Below are positions 44,813 to 55,135 of a stretch of 64,000 nt of DNA, piece after piece. The position numbers and the translations under genes were made by a program. Location of the stretch: positions 434,001-498,000 of the forward strand of contig NZ_JABXYK010000001.1 in NCBI RefSeq assembly GCF_013378445.1. Reading direction: 5' to 3'. The notes below the pieces were generated by a model, which was not told where the DNA came from, ran no database searches, and worked only from the letters and a program-made list of their open reading frames with translations. Position 1 is the first letter of the stretch; each line of letters opens with the position of its first letter. Origin of the DNA: Mycoplana rhizolycopersici (GTDB taxonomy: Bacteria > Pseudomonadota > Alphaproteobacteria > Rhizobiales > Rhizobiaceae).

Positions 44813-45847
44813 ATGACCGAGGTAAAATCGCACGAGTTCGATGGCTTTCTCCAGCGGGCGCCACGGTCCGGCGGCATCTTTCTGGTCTATGGACCCGATC
44901 GAGGCCTGGTATCAGAACGCGCCAGCCAGCTCGCCGCTAGGACCGGTGTCGCACTGGACGATGCATTCGCCGTGCTTCGCACGACAGCATCCGATCTGCA
45001 GGGAGCGCCCGGCCGGCTACTGGACGAAATGAATGCCATCGGACTTTTCGGCGGCGATCGGCTCGTATGGGTAAAGGATGCCGGCAACGAACGCTCGCTG
45101 GTGGATGCGATCGAGATCCTGAATAAGGAACCACCGCAGGGCTGCACCTTGCTCATCGAAGCAGGCGATCTGAAGAAGGGTTCGGCGTTGCGCAAGGCCG
45201 TCGAGAGCTCGCGGGGAGCGGTCGCCATTCCCTGCTACGCCGACGACACACGGGCACTAAGCACTCTTGTCGACAACGAGTTGGAGTCAGCCGGCCTTCG
45301 CATCGTACCGGCCGCCCGTCAGCGTCTGCTGGAATCGATTGGCGGAGACAGGCTCGCCTCGCGCAACGAGATACGCAAGCTGGCCCTTTATTGCCACGGC
45401 CGCACCGTTGTTGAGGAAGAGGACGTTCTAGCGGCGATTGGCGATGCCAGTGCCATATCGGTAGATGACGCCGTCGACGCTATCCTGAAGGGTGATCAGA
45501 GCACGTTTCTCGCATCCATGCAGAAGATTGCGGCGTCGAAGACGCCTGTGTTCCTCGTCATGCAGGCCTGCCTCAGACAGTTCCAGTTGCTCGAACTGAT
45601 GCGGGCTGAAATGGACGAAAAGCGAGCAAACGCCGCTCAGGTCATGGGAACACTCGGCCGCCACCTTCATTTTCGGCGCAAGCCCGTCATCGAACAGGCT
45701 TTACGGAAATGGCAGTTGCCGGCGCTCCGACGCGAGACCGCACGCCTCCAGGCCGCCATACTCCAGACACGGCAAAGATCGTCCCTTGAAGGCACGATTG
45801 CGATGCAGACGCTTCTCTCAACCGTCCTGCAATCCGCGCGAGGCTGA
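44813..45847 (+). CDS. holA: DNA polymerase III subunit delta
   Basis: 344 residues. HolA opens the beta clamp ring as part of the clamp loader. An AAA-like N-terminus (FLVYGPDRGLVSERASQLA) and the DALNEMNAIGLFGGDRLVWV-like region are conserved, with a helical C-terminal collar domain (LRQFQLLELMRAEMDEKR). Third gene of leuS-lptE-holA. Converges with parB, leaving only 14 bases. Confidence 0.93.
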   Translation: MTEVKSHEFDGFLQRAPRSGGIFLVYGPDRGLVSERASQLAARTGVALDDAFAVLRTTASDLQGAPGRLLDEMNAIGLFGGDRLVWVKDAGNERSLVDAIEILNKEPPQGCTLLIEAGDLKKGSALRKAVESSRGAVAIPCYADDTRALSTLVDNELESAGLRIVPAARQRLLESIGGDRLASRNEIRKLALYCHGRTVVEEEDVLAAIGDASAISVDDAVDAILKGDQSTFLASMQKIAASKTPVFLVMQACLRQFQLLELMRAEMDEKRANAAQVMGTLGRHLHFRRKPVIEQALRKWQLPALRRETARLQAAILQTRQRSSLEGTIAMQTLLSTVLQSARG

Positions 45848-45861
45848 GACCCGCATCAGGC

Positions 45862-46758
45862 TCAACGGCGTTCGAGCAAGCGGCAGATCTCCTCCAGCTG
45901 CTCGAGCGTCTTGTAATTGATACGGAGATAGCCGCCATTGGCTTTGTGGCTGACGGAAACCTCGAGTCCGAGGCTGTCGGACAGCGTGCGCTCCAAAGCC
46001 AGGGTATCAGCGTCCTTGTCGTCCTTCTGGGCCGCACGACGGCCGTGTTCAGGATCGGACTGCGCCTTGATATCGTTCTGCGCGATACGCTCGGCGTCGC
46101 GCACGGAGAGCCCCTTGGCAACGATCGTCTTTGCCAATTGCACGGGATCCGAGGTGGGCACCAGCGCACGCGCATGGCCCGCAGAGAGCGCGCCGGAGGC
46201 GAGCATGTCACGCACCGGTTCCGGCAGCTTCAGAAGACGCAGACTATTGGCCACGTGGCTTCGGCTCTTGCCAATGATCTCACCCAGATCGTTCTGCGTA
46301 TATCCATGCTCCGCAATCAGTTGATCGTATCCCAATGCCTCTTCCAACGGATTGAGATCCGAACGCTGGACGTTCTCGACGATCGCAATTTCCAGTGCGG
46401 TTCTGTCGTCGACATCCCGGACTATGACCGGAATTTCAACAAAACCCGCCAGCTGCGCCGCCCGCCACCGCCGTTCGCCGGCGATTATTTCAAATCGCTC
46501 GGGCGCGATCGTCCGCACCACAACAGGCTGTACGATGCCATGTTGGCGGATCGAAGCGGCGAGATCCTGCAGTTCCGCCTCGTCGAAATAGCGGCGAGGG
46601 TTGCGCGGATTTCGGCCAACGAACTCGATCGGAACCATGCGATCCGGATTGACCGTTGCTTCCGCGGCTGCGGTACCGATCGCCACCGGCTGGTCCATCT
46701 CTCCGATCAGGGCAGCCAGACCTCGGCCAAGCCGCCGCTTCGAGTTGTCGTCGTTCAT
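45862..46758 (-). CDS. parB: Chromosome-partitioning protein ParB
   Basis: 298 residues. N-terminal KRRLGRGLAALIGE contacts ParA. The CTP-switch domain holds GRNPRNPRRYFDE (48-60) and AGERRWRA (93-100); the HTH that reads parS is at about 153-176 (YTQNDLGEIIGKSRSHVANS), and a C-terminal dimerisation domain ends RLLERR. ParB loads at parS sites near the origin and slides along DNA. The gene is 21 bases after parA. Six parS-like sites are within the window. Confidence 0.97.
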   Translation of the reverse strand: MNDDNSKRRLGRGLAALIGEMDQPVAIGTAAAEATVNPDRMVPIEFVGRNPRNPRRYFDEAELQDLAASIRQHGIVQPVVVRTIAPERFEIIAGERRWRAAQLAGFVEIPVIVRDVDDRTALEIAIVENVQRSDLNPLEEALGYDQLIAEHGYTQNDLGEIIGKSRSHVANSLRLLKLPEPVRDMLASGALSAGHARALVPTSDPVQLAKTIVAKGLSVRDAERIAQNDIKAQSDPEHGRRAAQKDDKDADTLALERTLSDSLGLEVSVSHKANGGYLRINYKTLEQLEEICRLLERR

Positions 46759-46779
46759 CTCTACTACTTCCGATAACAG

Positions 46780-47574
46780 TTATGCCGCTTTTCGCTGCCG
46801 CTCGCGCTGGATCACTTCGGAGGCCAGTTGCAGATAGGCCTGACTGCCGGCGCACTTGAGATCATAGAGGATCGCAGGCTTGCCGTAGGACGGGGCCTCC
46901 GAAACACGGACATTACGCGGGATCAGCGTATGATAGACCTTCTCGCCTAGATGCGTACGAACGTCATTGACGACCTGGAGCGCGAGATTGTTGCGCGAAT
47001 CGTACATGGTCAGCACGATCCCCTGAATGTCCAGCGACGGATTGACCGTCCGGCGGATCTGGTCGACCGTCTCGAGCAACTGGCTCAGCCCCTCCAGCGC
47101 AAAGAACTCGCATTGTAACGGCACCAGAACGGAATGTGCGGCCGTCATCGCGTTCATGGTCAACAGATTAAACGACGGCGGGCAGTCCACGAGGATATAG
47201 GAGTACTGTGCCGCCTCTTCGGAAAAGAGGGCGCGACGCAGACGGAAGACCCGATCGCTTTCGCCGGCAATCTCCATTTCGATACCCAGAAGATCCATCG
47301 TCGAAGGCAGGATCGAGAGATTGGGGACAGCCGTCTGCTGCACAATATCGAAAATCCCGTGCGTCCCCATCAATAGATCATAGGAGGACAGTTTGCGATC
47401 CCGCCGATCGATGCCCAACCCGGTACTGGCATTGCCCTGCGGATCCAGATCGACGATCAGCACGCTTTCGCCAATGGCAGCCAACGCCGTCGCGAGATTG
47501 ATCGCGGTTGTGGTCTTGCCGACGCCGCCCTTTTGGTTGGCGATAGTGATAATTCTGTTGGAATGGCTTGCCAT
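46780..47574 (-). CDS. parA: Chromosome-partitioning ATPase ParA
   Basis: 264 residues. Deviant Walker A KGGVGKTTT (15-23, signature Lys15) and the PPSFNLLTMNA and LVPLQCEFFALEGL blocks of the MinD/ParA family. ParA-ATP binds the nucleoid and moves ParB-parS complexes. Start ATG 47574 (MASHSNRIITIANQKGGVG). Twelve bases upstream ends rsmG; the order mnmG-rsmG-parA-parB is the conserved origin-proximal block. Confidence 0.97.
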   Translation of the reverse strand: MASHSNRIITIANQKGGVGKTTTAINLATALAAIGESVLIVDLDPQGNASTGLGIDRRDRKLSSYDLLMGTHGIFDIVQQTAVPNLSILPSTMDLLGIEMEIAGESDRVFRLRRALFSEEAAQYSYILVDCPPSFNLLTMNAMTAAHSVLVPLQCEFFALEGLSQLLETVDQIRRTVNPSLDIQGIVLTMYDSRNNLALQVVNDVRTHLGEKVYHTLIPRNVRVSEAPSYGKPAILYDLKCAGSQAYLQLASEVIQRERQRKAA

Positions 47575-47586
47575 ATGGATCCGCCG

Positions 47587-48222
47587 TCACTGACCGCTGC
47601 GCGAAAGCCCCGTTATCTCCAGCACGACAGAATCATGCTCAACGACGCTCTGGTGTTTTATCAGATCGAATGCCCACTCACCACGGGCTTTGTCCACTTC
47701 GATCTGGTAATCCCGCCCTTTGTGAAAGAAAGCACGGCAAGCCTTGTTGCGATTCATCCATGGCGACGCGTATTTCAGGAGAAGCGGGAGCTCGGCCAGC
47801 GCCCTGGCTGATATGGCATCGCAATCGGTGACGACGTCCGGCGATGCCTCAATGCGGATCGGATGGACGCTGGCTCGCGCACCGGTTTCCCCGATCGCCT
47901 GGCGCAAAAATGCAGCCTTCTTGTTGTTGCTCTCGATCAGGTGAACCCAACCACCACCGGCCTCATGCAGAAGAATGGCCGTAATGATGCCCGGAAAACC
48001 ACCGCCACTGCCCAGATCGACCCATGTCAACGGCTGGGGTGAAAGCGAAAAAATCTGGGCACTGTCCCGGATATGCCGGGCGCCAAAGTCCTGCAATGTC
48101 GATGGCGCCACGAGATTGATGGTTCGCGCCCACTTGTCGAAAAGCAGAATAAATGTTCGCAAGCGCTCTTCCGTTTCACGTGAAACATTCAAGTCGCCAA
48201 GCGAGATATCCTCAACTTTCAT
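47587..48222 (-). CDS. rsmG: 16S rRNA (guanine527-N7)-methyltransferase RsmG
   Basis: 211 residues. Methylates G527 of 16S rRNA using SAM; loss gives streptomycin resistance in several bacteria. SAM site [11 protein letters not shown], a downstream [16 protein letters not shown], and [16 protein letters not shown]. Start ATG 48222 overlaps the mnmG stop (48219-48221). A parS-like site (48172-48187) lies in the 5' part of the coding sequence. Confidence 0.94.
   Translation of the reverse strand: MKVEDISLGDLNVSRETEERLRTFILLFDKWARTINLVAPSTLQDFGARHIRDSAQIFSLSPQPLTWVDLGSGGGFPGIITAILLHEAGGGWVHLIESNNKKAAFLRQAIGETGARASVHPIRIEASPDVVTDCDAISARALAELPLLLKYASPWMNRNKACRAFFHKGRDYQIEVDKARGEWAFDLIKHQSVVEHDSVVLEITGLSRSGQ
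48172..48187. promoter_or_regulatory. parS-like site 3 (inside rsmG)
   Basis: CGTTTCACGTGAAACA, a near-perfect parS with the 14-base core GTTTCACGTGAAAC intact, 1.4 kb from parA. Confidence 0.85.
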
Positions 48223-50099
48223 CGGGCAATACCTTGGCCTTTGGCAAGTTCATGTGTCTCCGCTCGTCTTAGAGCGGCCAGCAGAAGCGAAATAGCAGCC
48301 GGCGTCATCCCGTCGATACGCGACGCTTGCGCAACATTCGCCGGACGATCACGATTGAGCTTCACACGCAATTCATTCGACAAGCCGGGCAGGTCATCGA
48401 AACTGAACTCGACCGGAATCATCCGCTGCTCTTCTCGTTGCACGTCAGCAATATCGCTGGCCTGGCGATTCATATAGACGGCATAGCCAGCCTCGATCTC
48501 CAAAGCTTCACGTGTGCGGTCTGGGATAGCAGCCAGCTCTGGCCAGATCGGCGCCAGCGTGGCGATGGAGTGCTCACTGTAGGACAACAAGTCGTAGGCG
48601 CTTCGACGCTGCCCATCTTGATTGAGACGGATACCATATTGCTGCGCCTGGCTTGGTGTAACTGACAGCGACTGCGCCAAGTCACGGAAGTGTCCCAGCT
48701 CTACCTGCCAGCCAGAAAACCGCGATCGCCGTTCATCCGTCACGATGCCAAGCTCGATCCCGATCGGCGTCAGTCGCAGGTCCGCGTTGTCCGCGCGCAA
48801 TGACAGTCGATACTCGGCGCGCGAGGTAAACATCCGGTAGGGCTCTGCCACGCCCCGCGACGTCAGATCATCGATCATCACGCCGATATAGCTGTTCGTA
48901 CGGCTGAAATGATAGGGAGCCTGACCGCCAACCTTGCGTGCGGCATTGACGCCGGCAACCAAACCCTGTGCTGCCGCTTCCTCGTAACCTGTAGTTCCGT
49001 TGATCTGGCCGGCCAGGAAGAGGCCGGGCATTTTTGTCACTTCCAGTCCGAGCGACAGTTCGCGCGGATCAACGTGATCATATTCGATTGCATAACCAGG
49101 CTGCAGGATCTCCACATTCTCCAGTCCGGGAATCGTGCGGATGAACGCGGCCTGCACCACAGCTGGCAGCGACGTGGAGATACCGTTCGGATACACGGTG
49201 TCGTCGTCCAAGCCTTCTGGCTCCAGAAAGATCTGATGCCCGTCTCGTTCTCCGAAACGGACAATCTTGTCCTCGATAGACGGGCAGTAACGCGGACCTA
49301 CCCCTTTGATCTGGCCGGAGTACATGGCGGACTGCCCAATATTCTCCTCGATGATCCGGTGCGTTTCCGCCGTGGTGCGCGTCACGCCACACTCGATCTG
49401 CGGATTTGTAATCCTATCCGTCATGAACGAGAACGGTACCGGGTCGTCATCAGCGGCCTGGCGCCCGACCCTGTCCCAAGCAATCGTCTTACCGGAGAGG
49501 CGTGCCGGCGTTCCCGTTTTTAACCGGCCGAGGCGCAAACCGAGCCGCGACAGCGTCTCGGAAAGCCCCAAGGATGGCTGCTCGCCGACTCGTCCGGCCG
49601 GTGTGGTTTCGCTTCCGAGATGAATAAGGCCACGCAGGAAAGTCCCCGTCGTCAGCACGACGGCCGCACAGGGGATGCGGCGGCCATCCTTGGTGATGAC
49701 CGCGGCGATCTGATTTCTTTCGATCTCGATGTCGTAGGCGTCACCCTCGATGACGTCGAGATTGGCGGTCGCTTCAATTTCTGCCTGCATCGCCGTGCGG
49801 TAGAGCCGACGATCGGCCTGCGTGCGCGGTCCGCGGACTGCTGGTCCTTTACGGCGGTTCAGCAGACGAAACTGGATTCCGGCGCGATCGGCCACGCGTC
49901 CCATCAATCCGTCCAGCGCATCCACTTCTCGCACGAGATGTCCCTTGCCAAGGCCACCGATGGCGGGATTGCAGGACATAACGCCGATCGTTTGCCGCGA
50001 ATGGGTTAGCAACGCCGTGCTGGCTCCGGCGCGCGATGCTGCGGCCGCCGCTTCGCAACCTGCATGCCCGCCGCCGATGACGATGACATCATATCTCAT
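48219..50099 (-). CDS. mnmG: tRNA uridine-5-carboxymethylaminomethyl modification enzyme MnmG
   Basis: 626 residues. FAD-binding GxGxxG ([14 protein letters not shown]), catalytic-site [12 protein letters not shown], and [16 protein letters not shown]. With MnmE it forms the cmnm5 group at wobble U34 of tRNA. Start ATG 50099 ([11 protein letters not shown]); the longer frame from 50141 runs through a parS-like site. Two parS-like sites separate it from mnmE. Confidence 0.96.
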   Translation of the reverse strand: MRYDVIVIGGGHAGCEAAAAASRAGASTALLTHSRQTIGVMSCNPAIGGLGKGHLVREVDALDGLMGRVADRAGIQFRLLNRRKGPAVRGPRTQADRRLYRTAMQAEIEATANLDVIEGDAYDIEIERNQIAAVITKDGRRIPCAAVVLTTGTFLRGLIHLGSETTPAGRVGEQPSLGLSETLSRLGLRLGRLKTGTPARLSGKTIAWDRVGRQAADDDPVPFSFMTDRITNPQIECGVTRTTAETHRIIEENIGQSAMYSGQIKGVGPRYCPSIEDKIVRFGERDGHQIFLEPEGLDDDTVYPNGISTSLPAVVQAAFIRTIPGLENVEILQPGYAIEYDHVDPRELSLGLEVTKMPGLFLAGQINGTTGYEEAAAQGLVAGVNAARKVGGQAPYHFSRTNSYIGVMIDDLTSRGVAEPYRMFTSRAEYRLSLRADNADLRLTPIGIELGIVTDERRSRFSGWQVELGHFRDLAQSLSVTPSQAQQYGIRLNQDGQRRSAYDLLSYSEHSIATLAPIWPELAAIPDRTREALEIEAGYAVYMNRQASDIADVQREEQRMIPVEFSFDDLPGLSNELRVKLNRDRPANVAQASRIDGMTPAAISLLLAALRRAETHELAKGQGIAR

Positions 50100-50133
50100 G
50101 CTGCATGTCCGTTTATCTGGTGGGTCGATGAAT

Positions 50134-50149
50134 CGTTTCACGTGAAACG
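50134..50149. promoter_or_regulatory. parS-like site 4 (between mnmE and mnmG)
   Basis: CGTTTCACGTGAAACG, a perfect 16-base palindrome with the parS core, intergenic between mnmG and mnmE. Confidence 0.88.
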
Positions 50150-50180
50150 TTAAAACTCGACTCGCTTTCGTTGCATTACA

Positions 50181-50196
50181 TGTTTCACGTGAATCA
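50181..50196. promoter_or_regulatory. parS-like site 5 (overlaps mnmE stop)
   Basis: TGTTTCACGTGAATCA, the asymmetric variant in the same orientation as site 1. It starts 31 bases after site 4 ends and its last bases overlap the mnmE stop codon (50194-50196). Confidence 0.85.
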
Positions 50197-51507
50197 TTTG
50201 CCGATGCAGAATTCGGAAAAGATCACGTCGAGCAGGTTCTCGACGTCGACACGTCCCGTTATACGCCCGATCTCAGTCGCTGCCACCCGGAGCCATTCTG
50301 CCTGCAATTCCAGGTCGTCACTTATCTGTAGAGCGTTCTCAATTGCCCTGACCGCCTCATTAAGCGTCTCATTGTGCCGTTGCCGTGAGGGGATTGCAAA
50401 GGCTGACGCGTCCGTCAAATCCGGCAATCTCGACCTAACACATGCAAGTAGCAGGTCAATACCCGCACCGGTCAGCGTCGATATAGCAATCTCACCGTCC
50501 CTCGGCACACGCCCTATGCCGATATCCTGTTTGGTGAAGACGCGGATAGTCTGAGCACTGGTACCCTCCGCGGGTATCGTTCCTTCTTCGGGTCCGACGA
50601 GATGAAGCACCAGATCCGCTGTTTCGACTGCAGCTTTGGCGCGACGAATGCCCTCACGCTCGACAAGTTCGGTCGTCTCGCGAATACCGGCGGTGTCGAC
50701 CAGTCTAACTGCGAAGCCGTCGAGATCTAGATCGACCGAAACAATATCGCGGGTCGTCCCCGGAATATCCGTCACGATCGCCACGTCACGATTTGCGAGG
50801 TAGTTGAGCAGGCTCGACTTTCCGACATTCGGAGATCCGGTAATTACCACGGTCAAGCCGTCCCGAATAATTTCGGCCGTGCGGCTCCCGCGCAGGTGCT
50901 TGCGCATCACAGATGCAAGATCTTCCAGGTCCGCTCTAATGGTGTGACCGATCGCGCCCGGTATGTCGTCCTCGTCGGCGAAATCCAGTTCCGCTTCGAT
51001 CATCGCGCGCGCATGTGTCAGGCGTCTAGCCCATGCACCGTAGAGATTCGACAGTCCGCCAGAAGCATGTTCAATGGCAAGCCGGCGCTGCATTTCGGTC
51101 TGCGCGGCAACAATATCCGCCAGCCCCTCGATCTCGACCAGATCAAGCTTGCCGTTATGAAACGCACGTCGACTGAATTCGCCCGGATCAGCAGCGCGCA
51201 GGCCGGGTAGGTCGCCAAGTTCATCGAGAACCGCACGTACCGTGGCTCGCCCACCATGGACATGCAGTTCTGCAGAGTCTTCACCCGTAAATGACGCCGG
51301 CCCGGGAAAATAGATCACGAGACCTTGATCGAGCAGAAGACCGTTTCGGTTTCGAATCGATCTTAGGCTTGCCTTCCTTGCAGGAGGCAGAGCGCCGGCG
51401 ATCGTTTCAACGGCGCCTGCACATTGGGGTCCACTGATGCGCACGACAGCAACGCCGGACGGAAGCCCGCCGCTCGAAAGCGCGAAGATTGTGTCGTTGC
51501 TGACCAT
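50194..51507 (-). CDS. mnmE: tRNA modification GTPase MnmE
   Basis: 437 residues. N-terminal tetrahydrofolate-binding domain, helical domain, G domain with P-loop GSPNVGKS (224-231) and DIPGTTRD, and the C-terminal CIGK (434-437) with the conserved Cys. Acts with MnmG on U34. Start ATG 51507 ([16 protein letters not shown]). The 3' end overlaps parS-like site 5. Confidence 0.96.
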   Translation of the reverse strand: MVSNDTIFALSSGGLPSGVAVVRISGPQCAGAVETIAGALPPARKASLRSIRNRNGLLLDQGLVIYFPGPASFTGEDSAELHVHGGRATVRAVLDELGDLPGLRAADPGEFSRRAFHNGKLDLVEIEGLADIVAAQTEMQRRLAIEHASGGLSNLYGAWARRLTHARAMIEAELDFADEDDIPGAIGHTIRADLEDLASVMRKHLRGSRTAEIIRDGLTVVITGSPNVGKSSLLNYLANRDVAIVTDIPGTTRDIVSVDLDLDGFAVRLVDTAGIRETTELVEREGIRRAKAAVETADLVLHLVGPEEGTIPAEGTSAQTIRVFTKQDIGIGRVPRDGEIAISTLTGAGIDLLLACVRSRLPDLTDASAFAIPSRQRHNETLNEAVRAIENALQISDDLELQAEWLRVAATEIGRITGRVDVENLLDVIFSEFCIGK

Positions 51508-51639
51508 ATTTCACCAGAGGCATCCAGGCCGGGCAGTATCCACATCTGCCGCCATGGCCGACCGAGCGCGTCGATACAACATTGGCGCGGCCCAGTCCAG
51601 TTTTGCCTGCATTAGGATAGGAGACACCACGCGTCCTCA

Positions 51640-51679
51640 AATAGAAAACGGCGAAGCGCCCTTAGAGGTGCTTCGCCGT
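51640..51679 (-). terminator. Terminator after rho
   Basis: ACGGCGAAGC (51648-51657) pairs with GCTTCGCCGT (51670-51679); on the minus strand TTTTC follows. Lies just beyond the rho stop. Confidence 0.75.
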
Positions 51680-51708
51680 ATTCATGCGAATCCGGATAAG
51701 AATCCGGC

Positions 51709-52974
51709 TTATGTATTCATCGACTCGAAGAAGTCGCCGTTGTTCTTCGTCTGCTTCAGCTTGTCGATGAGGAATTCGATGGCATCCGTCGTTCCCATCG
51801 GCGCAAGAATCCGGCGCAGTACGAATATCTTCTGCAGATCCTGACGCGGTACGAGCAGGTCTTCCTTACGGGTGCCCGACTTCAGGATGTCCATTGCCGG
51901 GAAGATCCGCTTATCGGCAACCTTGCGGTCGAGGACGATTTCGGAGTTGCCAGTGCCCTTGAATTCTTCAAAGATCACTTCGTCCATGCGGCTGCCAGTG
52001 TCGATCAGCGCGGTGGCAATGATCGTCAGCGAGCCGCCTTCCTCGATATTGCGCGCCGCACCGAAGAACCGCTTCGGACGCTGCAGCGCGTTGGCGTCCA
52101 CGCCGCCGGTCAGAACCTTGCCCGATGACGGAACGACCGTATTGTAGGCCCGTCCGAGGCGGGTGATCGAGTCGAGCAGGATAACCACGTCACGGCCGTG
52201 CTCGACCAGACGCTTGGCCTTCTCGATGACCATCTCGGCCACCTGCACGTGGCGCGTGGCGGGCTCGTCAAACGTTGAGGACACCACTTCGCCCTTCACC
52301 GAGCGCTGCATGTCGGTCACTTCTTCCGGACGCTCATCGATCAGAAGGACGATCAGATAACATTCCGGGTGGTTGGCAGTGATCGAGTGGGCGATGTTCT
52401 GCAAAAGAACCGTCTTGCCTGTACGTGGCGGCGCGACGATCAGCCCGCGCTGACCCTTGCCGAGCGGGGCAACCAGGTCGATGACACGCGACGAAAGGTC
52501 CTTCGAAGTCGGAACTTCCAGCTCCATCTTGAAACGCTCATTCGGATAAAGCGGCGTCAGATTATCGAAGTGGACCTTGTGGCGGATCTTTTCCGGATCG
52601 TCGAAATTGATCGTGTTTACCTTCAGCAGCGCGAAGTAGCGCTCGCCCTCCTTCGGACCCCGGATCGGGCCTTCGACGGTGTCGCCAGTTTTCAGCGAAA
52701 ACCGTCGGATCTGCGAGGGGGAGATGTAGATATCATCCGGGCCGGGAAGATAGTTCGCATTGGCGGAGCGAAGGAAGCCGAAGCCATCCTGAAGCACTTC
52801 GACCACGCCCTCGCCGATGATTTCCGTATCTTGCGCGGCCAGCATCTTCAGGATTGCGAACATCAGCTCCTGCTTGCGCATCGTGCTGGCGTTCTCGACC
52901 TCGAGTGATTCGGCAAAGGCCAGAAGATCGGTCGGCGTCTTATTTTTCAGTTCTTGAAGCTTCATTTCAGCCAT
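51709..52974 (-). CDS. rho: Transcription termination factor Rho
   Basis: 421 residues, the usual alphaproteobacterial length. N-terminal helical cap and cold-shock-like RNA-binding domain ([17 protein letters not shown]), then a RecA-like ATPase with P-loop [12 protein letters not shown] (181-192) and the R/Q-loops. Start ATG 52974 ([18 protein letters not shown]); a frame 30 codons longer is upstream leader. Followed by a hairpin terminator. Confidence 0.97.
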   Translation of the reverse strand: MAEMKLQELKNKTPTDLLAFAESLEVENASTMRKQELMFAILKMLAAQDTEIIGEGVVEVLQDGFGFLRSANANYLPGPDDIYISPSQIRRFSLKTGDTVEGPIRGPKEGERYFALLKVNTINFDDPEKIRHKVHFDNLTPLYPNERFKMELEVPTSKDLSSRVIDLVAPLGKGQRGLIVAPPRTGKTVLLQNIAHSITANHPECYLIVLLIDERPEEVTDMQRSVKGEVVSSTFDEPATRHVQVAEMVIEKAKRLVEHGRDVVILLDSITRLGRAYNTVVPSSGKVLTGGVDANALQRPKRFFGAARNIEEGGSLTIIATALIDTGSRMDEVIFEEFKGTGNSEIVLDRKVADKRIFPAMDILKSGTRKEDLLVPRQDLQKIFVLRRILAPMGTTDAIEFLIDKLKQTKNNGDFFESMNT

Positions 52975-53162
52975 GAAGGGGGGACCATGCGTAATTTCAG
53001 GATGGGGATTGGCGTGCGAGTCAAGACTGAGCTGCAGGGGGAGCAGTTCACGAAGCAGGTACACATGCCACGAGAGATGAGATGTTGCGAAAATAGCGCT
53101 TCATTGCCACGCCCGCAAGGGGCTCCGAAAATTTCCCCGTTGGGACCCGCATAGCGCTCGCC

Positions 53163-53702
53163 TCAGAACGGCTTGACGACGACGAAAATGACGATCGCCA
53201 CCATCAGGAGCGCCGGCATCTCGTTGAGAAAACGCCAGCCCCGCGGGCTGATACGGTTCTCGTCGCGGCTGAAGGCCCTGACAGAACGGCCAAGGAAGAC
53301 ATGAAATCCGGTCAGAACCAGGACGAAGGCCAACTTTGCATGCAGCCAGCCTCCGTGGAAGCCGTAGACCGACCAGGCGAGATAGAGGCCGAGAACCCAG
53401 CTCAGCATCATGGCCGGGTTCATGATGACGAAATAGAGGCGGTTCTCCATCGTCTTGAAGGTTTCCGCAGCATCCGATCCAGCCGCAGCGTCGGTGTGAT
53501 AGATGAACAGGCGCGGCAGGTAGAGCAGGCCGGCCATCCAGGAGATGACGGCGACAACGTGAAACGCCTTGATCCAGAGATAGAGGTCGTCCGGCGGATG
53601 GGCGATCAGCATCGCTGCAATCGCAGCGAAGACAACGATGACGGATACGGCGCGGATCGCCGCGCGCCGACCGGCCCGTCGGCCCGTCTGCTGCTCGCTC
53701 AC
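53163..53702 (-). CDS. hemJ: Protoporphyrinogen oxidase HemJ
   Basis: 179 residues. Four or more membrane segments and the conserved [23 protein letters not shown], with a His in segment one and the [10 protein letters not shown] motif near the C-terminus. HemJ replaces HemG/HemY in most alphaproteobacteria. GTG start at 53702 overlaps the hemE stop (GTGA), so both heme genes are coupled. Confidence 0.9.
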   Translation of the reverse strand: MSEQQTGRRAGRRAAIRAVSVIVVFAAIAAMLIAHPPDDLYLWIKAFHVVAVISWMAGLLYLPRLFIYHTDAAAGSDAAETFKTMENRLYFVIMNPAMMLSWVLGLYLAWSVYGFHGGWLHAKLAFVLVLTGFHVFLGRSVRAFSRDENRISPRGWRFLNEMPALLMVAIVIFVVVKPF

Positions 53703-54733
53703 GAGCGGTAGCTCCGAACACGCTGCACGAGGTCGGCAACGTTGGCCGGGTCGGCCTGAGGGGTGATCCCGTGGCCGAGATTGAAAATCAGCGGGCCGTT
53801 TCCAAGTGCAGACAGGATCGCATCGATGCCCTCGTGCAAAGCGGCGCCACCGGCAACGACGCGCTGCGGGTCGAGATTGCCCTGTATCGGTCCGTCCTTC
53901 TGCAATTCCACCGCCATCGAAAGTGGGATGGTCCAGTCCAGGCCGATCGCATCGGCGCCGGTCTGCTGGCGGTATTCGCGCAGGAACAAACCCGCTCCCT
54001 TGGCGAAGGCAATGATCTTTGCCTGCGGACGCGCGGCCCGGACTATATCGACGATGCGCCGTACCGGCTTGACGGCGTAGGCAGCAAATTCATGCTCGCC
54101 AAGCACGCCTGCCCAGGAATCGAAGATCTGCACGGCGTCCGCCCCGGCATCGATCTGTGCGATCAGGTATTCGGCGGATTTCTCGGCCAGGATATCGAGC
54201 AGCAGTGCGAACGTTTTTGGCTCCTTATAGGCGAAGAGCCGCGTCGGCGCCTGATCCGGCGTACCCTGTCCGGCAATCATATAGGTCGCAACGGTCCAGG
54301 GCGCGCCACAGAAGCCCAGCAGGGCCGTCTCCTGCGGCAATTCCTTGCGAAGGCGTCCGACCGTCTCGATCACCGGTGCCAGGTGCTCCATCACCCCCAG
54401 CTTTGAAAGAGGCGGTATCTCGTCCGGTGTCAGCGGCTGCAATCGCGGTCCATGCCCCTCTTCAAACCGAACCTGTCGTTTCAAGGCATCCGGAATGACG
54501 AGGATGTCGGAGAAGAGAATGGCAGCATCGAAGCCGTAACGCCGGATCGGCTGCAAAGTCACTTCGACAGCGTGATCGGGCGAATAACAGAGATCAAGGA
54601 AGCTGCCGGCTTTGGAACGCGTCTCGCGATATTCCGGCAGATAACGCCCGGCTTGGCGCATCAGCCACACTGGTGGGGGAGACACGGTCTTCCCGTTCAG
54701 AACCTCGACAATCTTCCGCGTTCCGCTCGCCAC
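53699..54733 (-). CDS. hemE: Uroporphyrinogen decarboxylase
   Basis: 344 residues. Converts uroporphyrinogen III to coproporphyrinogen III. Active-site [28 protein letters not shown] and the Asp-bearing [12 protein letters not shown] are present. The start was set at GTG 54733 ([20 protein letters not shown]) with AGAGGAG eight bases upstream; a TTG at 54754 would add seven residues. It borders the probable origin and transcribes away from it. Confidence 0.95.
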   Translation of the reverse strand: MASGTRKIVEVLNGKTVSPPPVWLMRQAGRYLPEYRETRSKAGSFLDLCYSPDHAVEVTLQPIRRYGFDAAILFSDILVIPDALKRQVRFEEGHGPRLQPLTPDEIPPLSKLGVMEHLAPVIETVGRLRKELPQETALLGFCGAPWTVATYMIAGQGTPDQAPTRLFAYKEPKTFALLLDILAEKSAEYLIAQIDAGADAVQIFDSWAGVLGEHEFAAYAVKPVRRIVDIVRAARPQAKIIAFAKGAGLFLREYRQQTGADAIGLDWTIPLSMAVELQKDGPIQGNLDPQRVVAGGAALHEGIDAILSALGNGPLIFNLGHGITPQADPANVADLVQRVRSYRS

Positions 54734-55135
54734 CGCTGCGGCTCCTCTAATCAAAGAAATCTATATTGAAGAGGTTTCTATTTCTTAGAGTCGGTGACTA
54801 TCAAGGATTAAATTCCGTCCACATCTTTCCCGGACGAAGTGGGAACGATCCTGCAGACCGCAAAAAAAACGCAGCTGAACGAAGGGTTGCGGGATATCTG
54901 AAATAATCCTTTTATTTCAAAATCTTCGTTTAATCCTCGTTTTTGCTATCCTGTGGACAATGTGAGGATTTGCGTGACAGAATGTCGCCGCGGCGGAGTT
55001 GTCCACATCGCCACTGGAAATCGATCCCGCAAAAACCGAATTGTGGAAAAATCGAGACTTTTCCACGGGGGTGGGTCGCGAGGCGGATTCTTCGGTCATC
55101 CTATCCCACCCTATCAACAGCCTGCCGAGGATCAT
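54734..55135. other. oriC: Probable chromosomal replication origin (oriC)
   Basis: About 400 bases between the divergent hemE and ppsR, the conserved origin position in related rhizobia. DnaA-box-like nonamers: TGTGGACAA (54952-54960), TTGTCCACA (54999-55007), TGTGGAAAA (55042-55050), TTTTCCACG (55059-55067), and a weaker CCGTCCACA (54815-54823). An AT-rich unwinding-like tract lies at about 54888-54950, and CcrM sites GAGTC (54788-54792) and GATTC (55086-55090) flank it. Genes on the left run leftwards and genes on the right mostly rightwards. Confidence 0.8.

Noticed and set aside
48505-48520. CTTCACGTGTGC as a parS site
   Set aside because: Only the CACGTG core and part of one arm match; inside mnmG with no further support.
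54842-54866. GGAAC followed by A-tract as an EcfG promoter in oriC
   Set aside because: The -35-like GGAAC is present but the sequence 16 bases later is AAAA, not CGTT.
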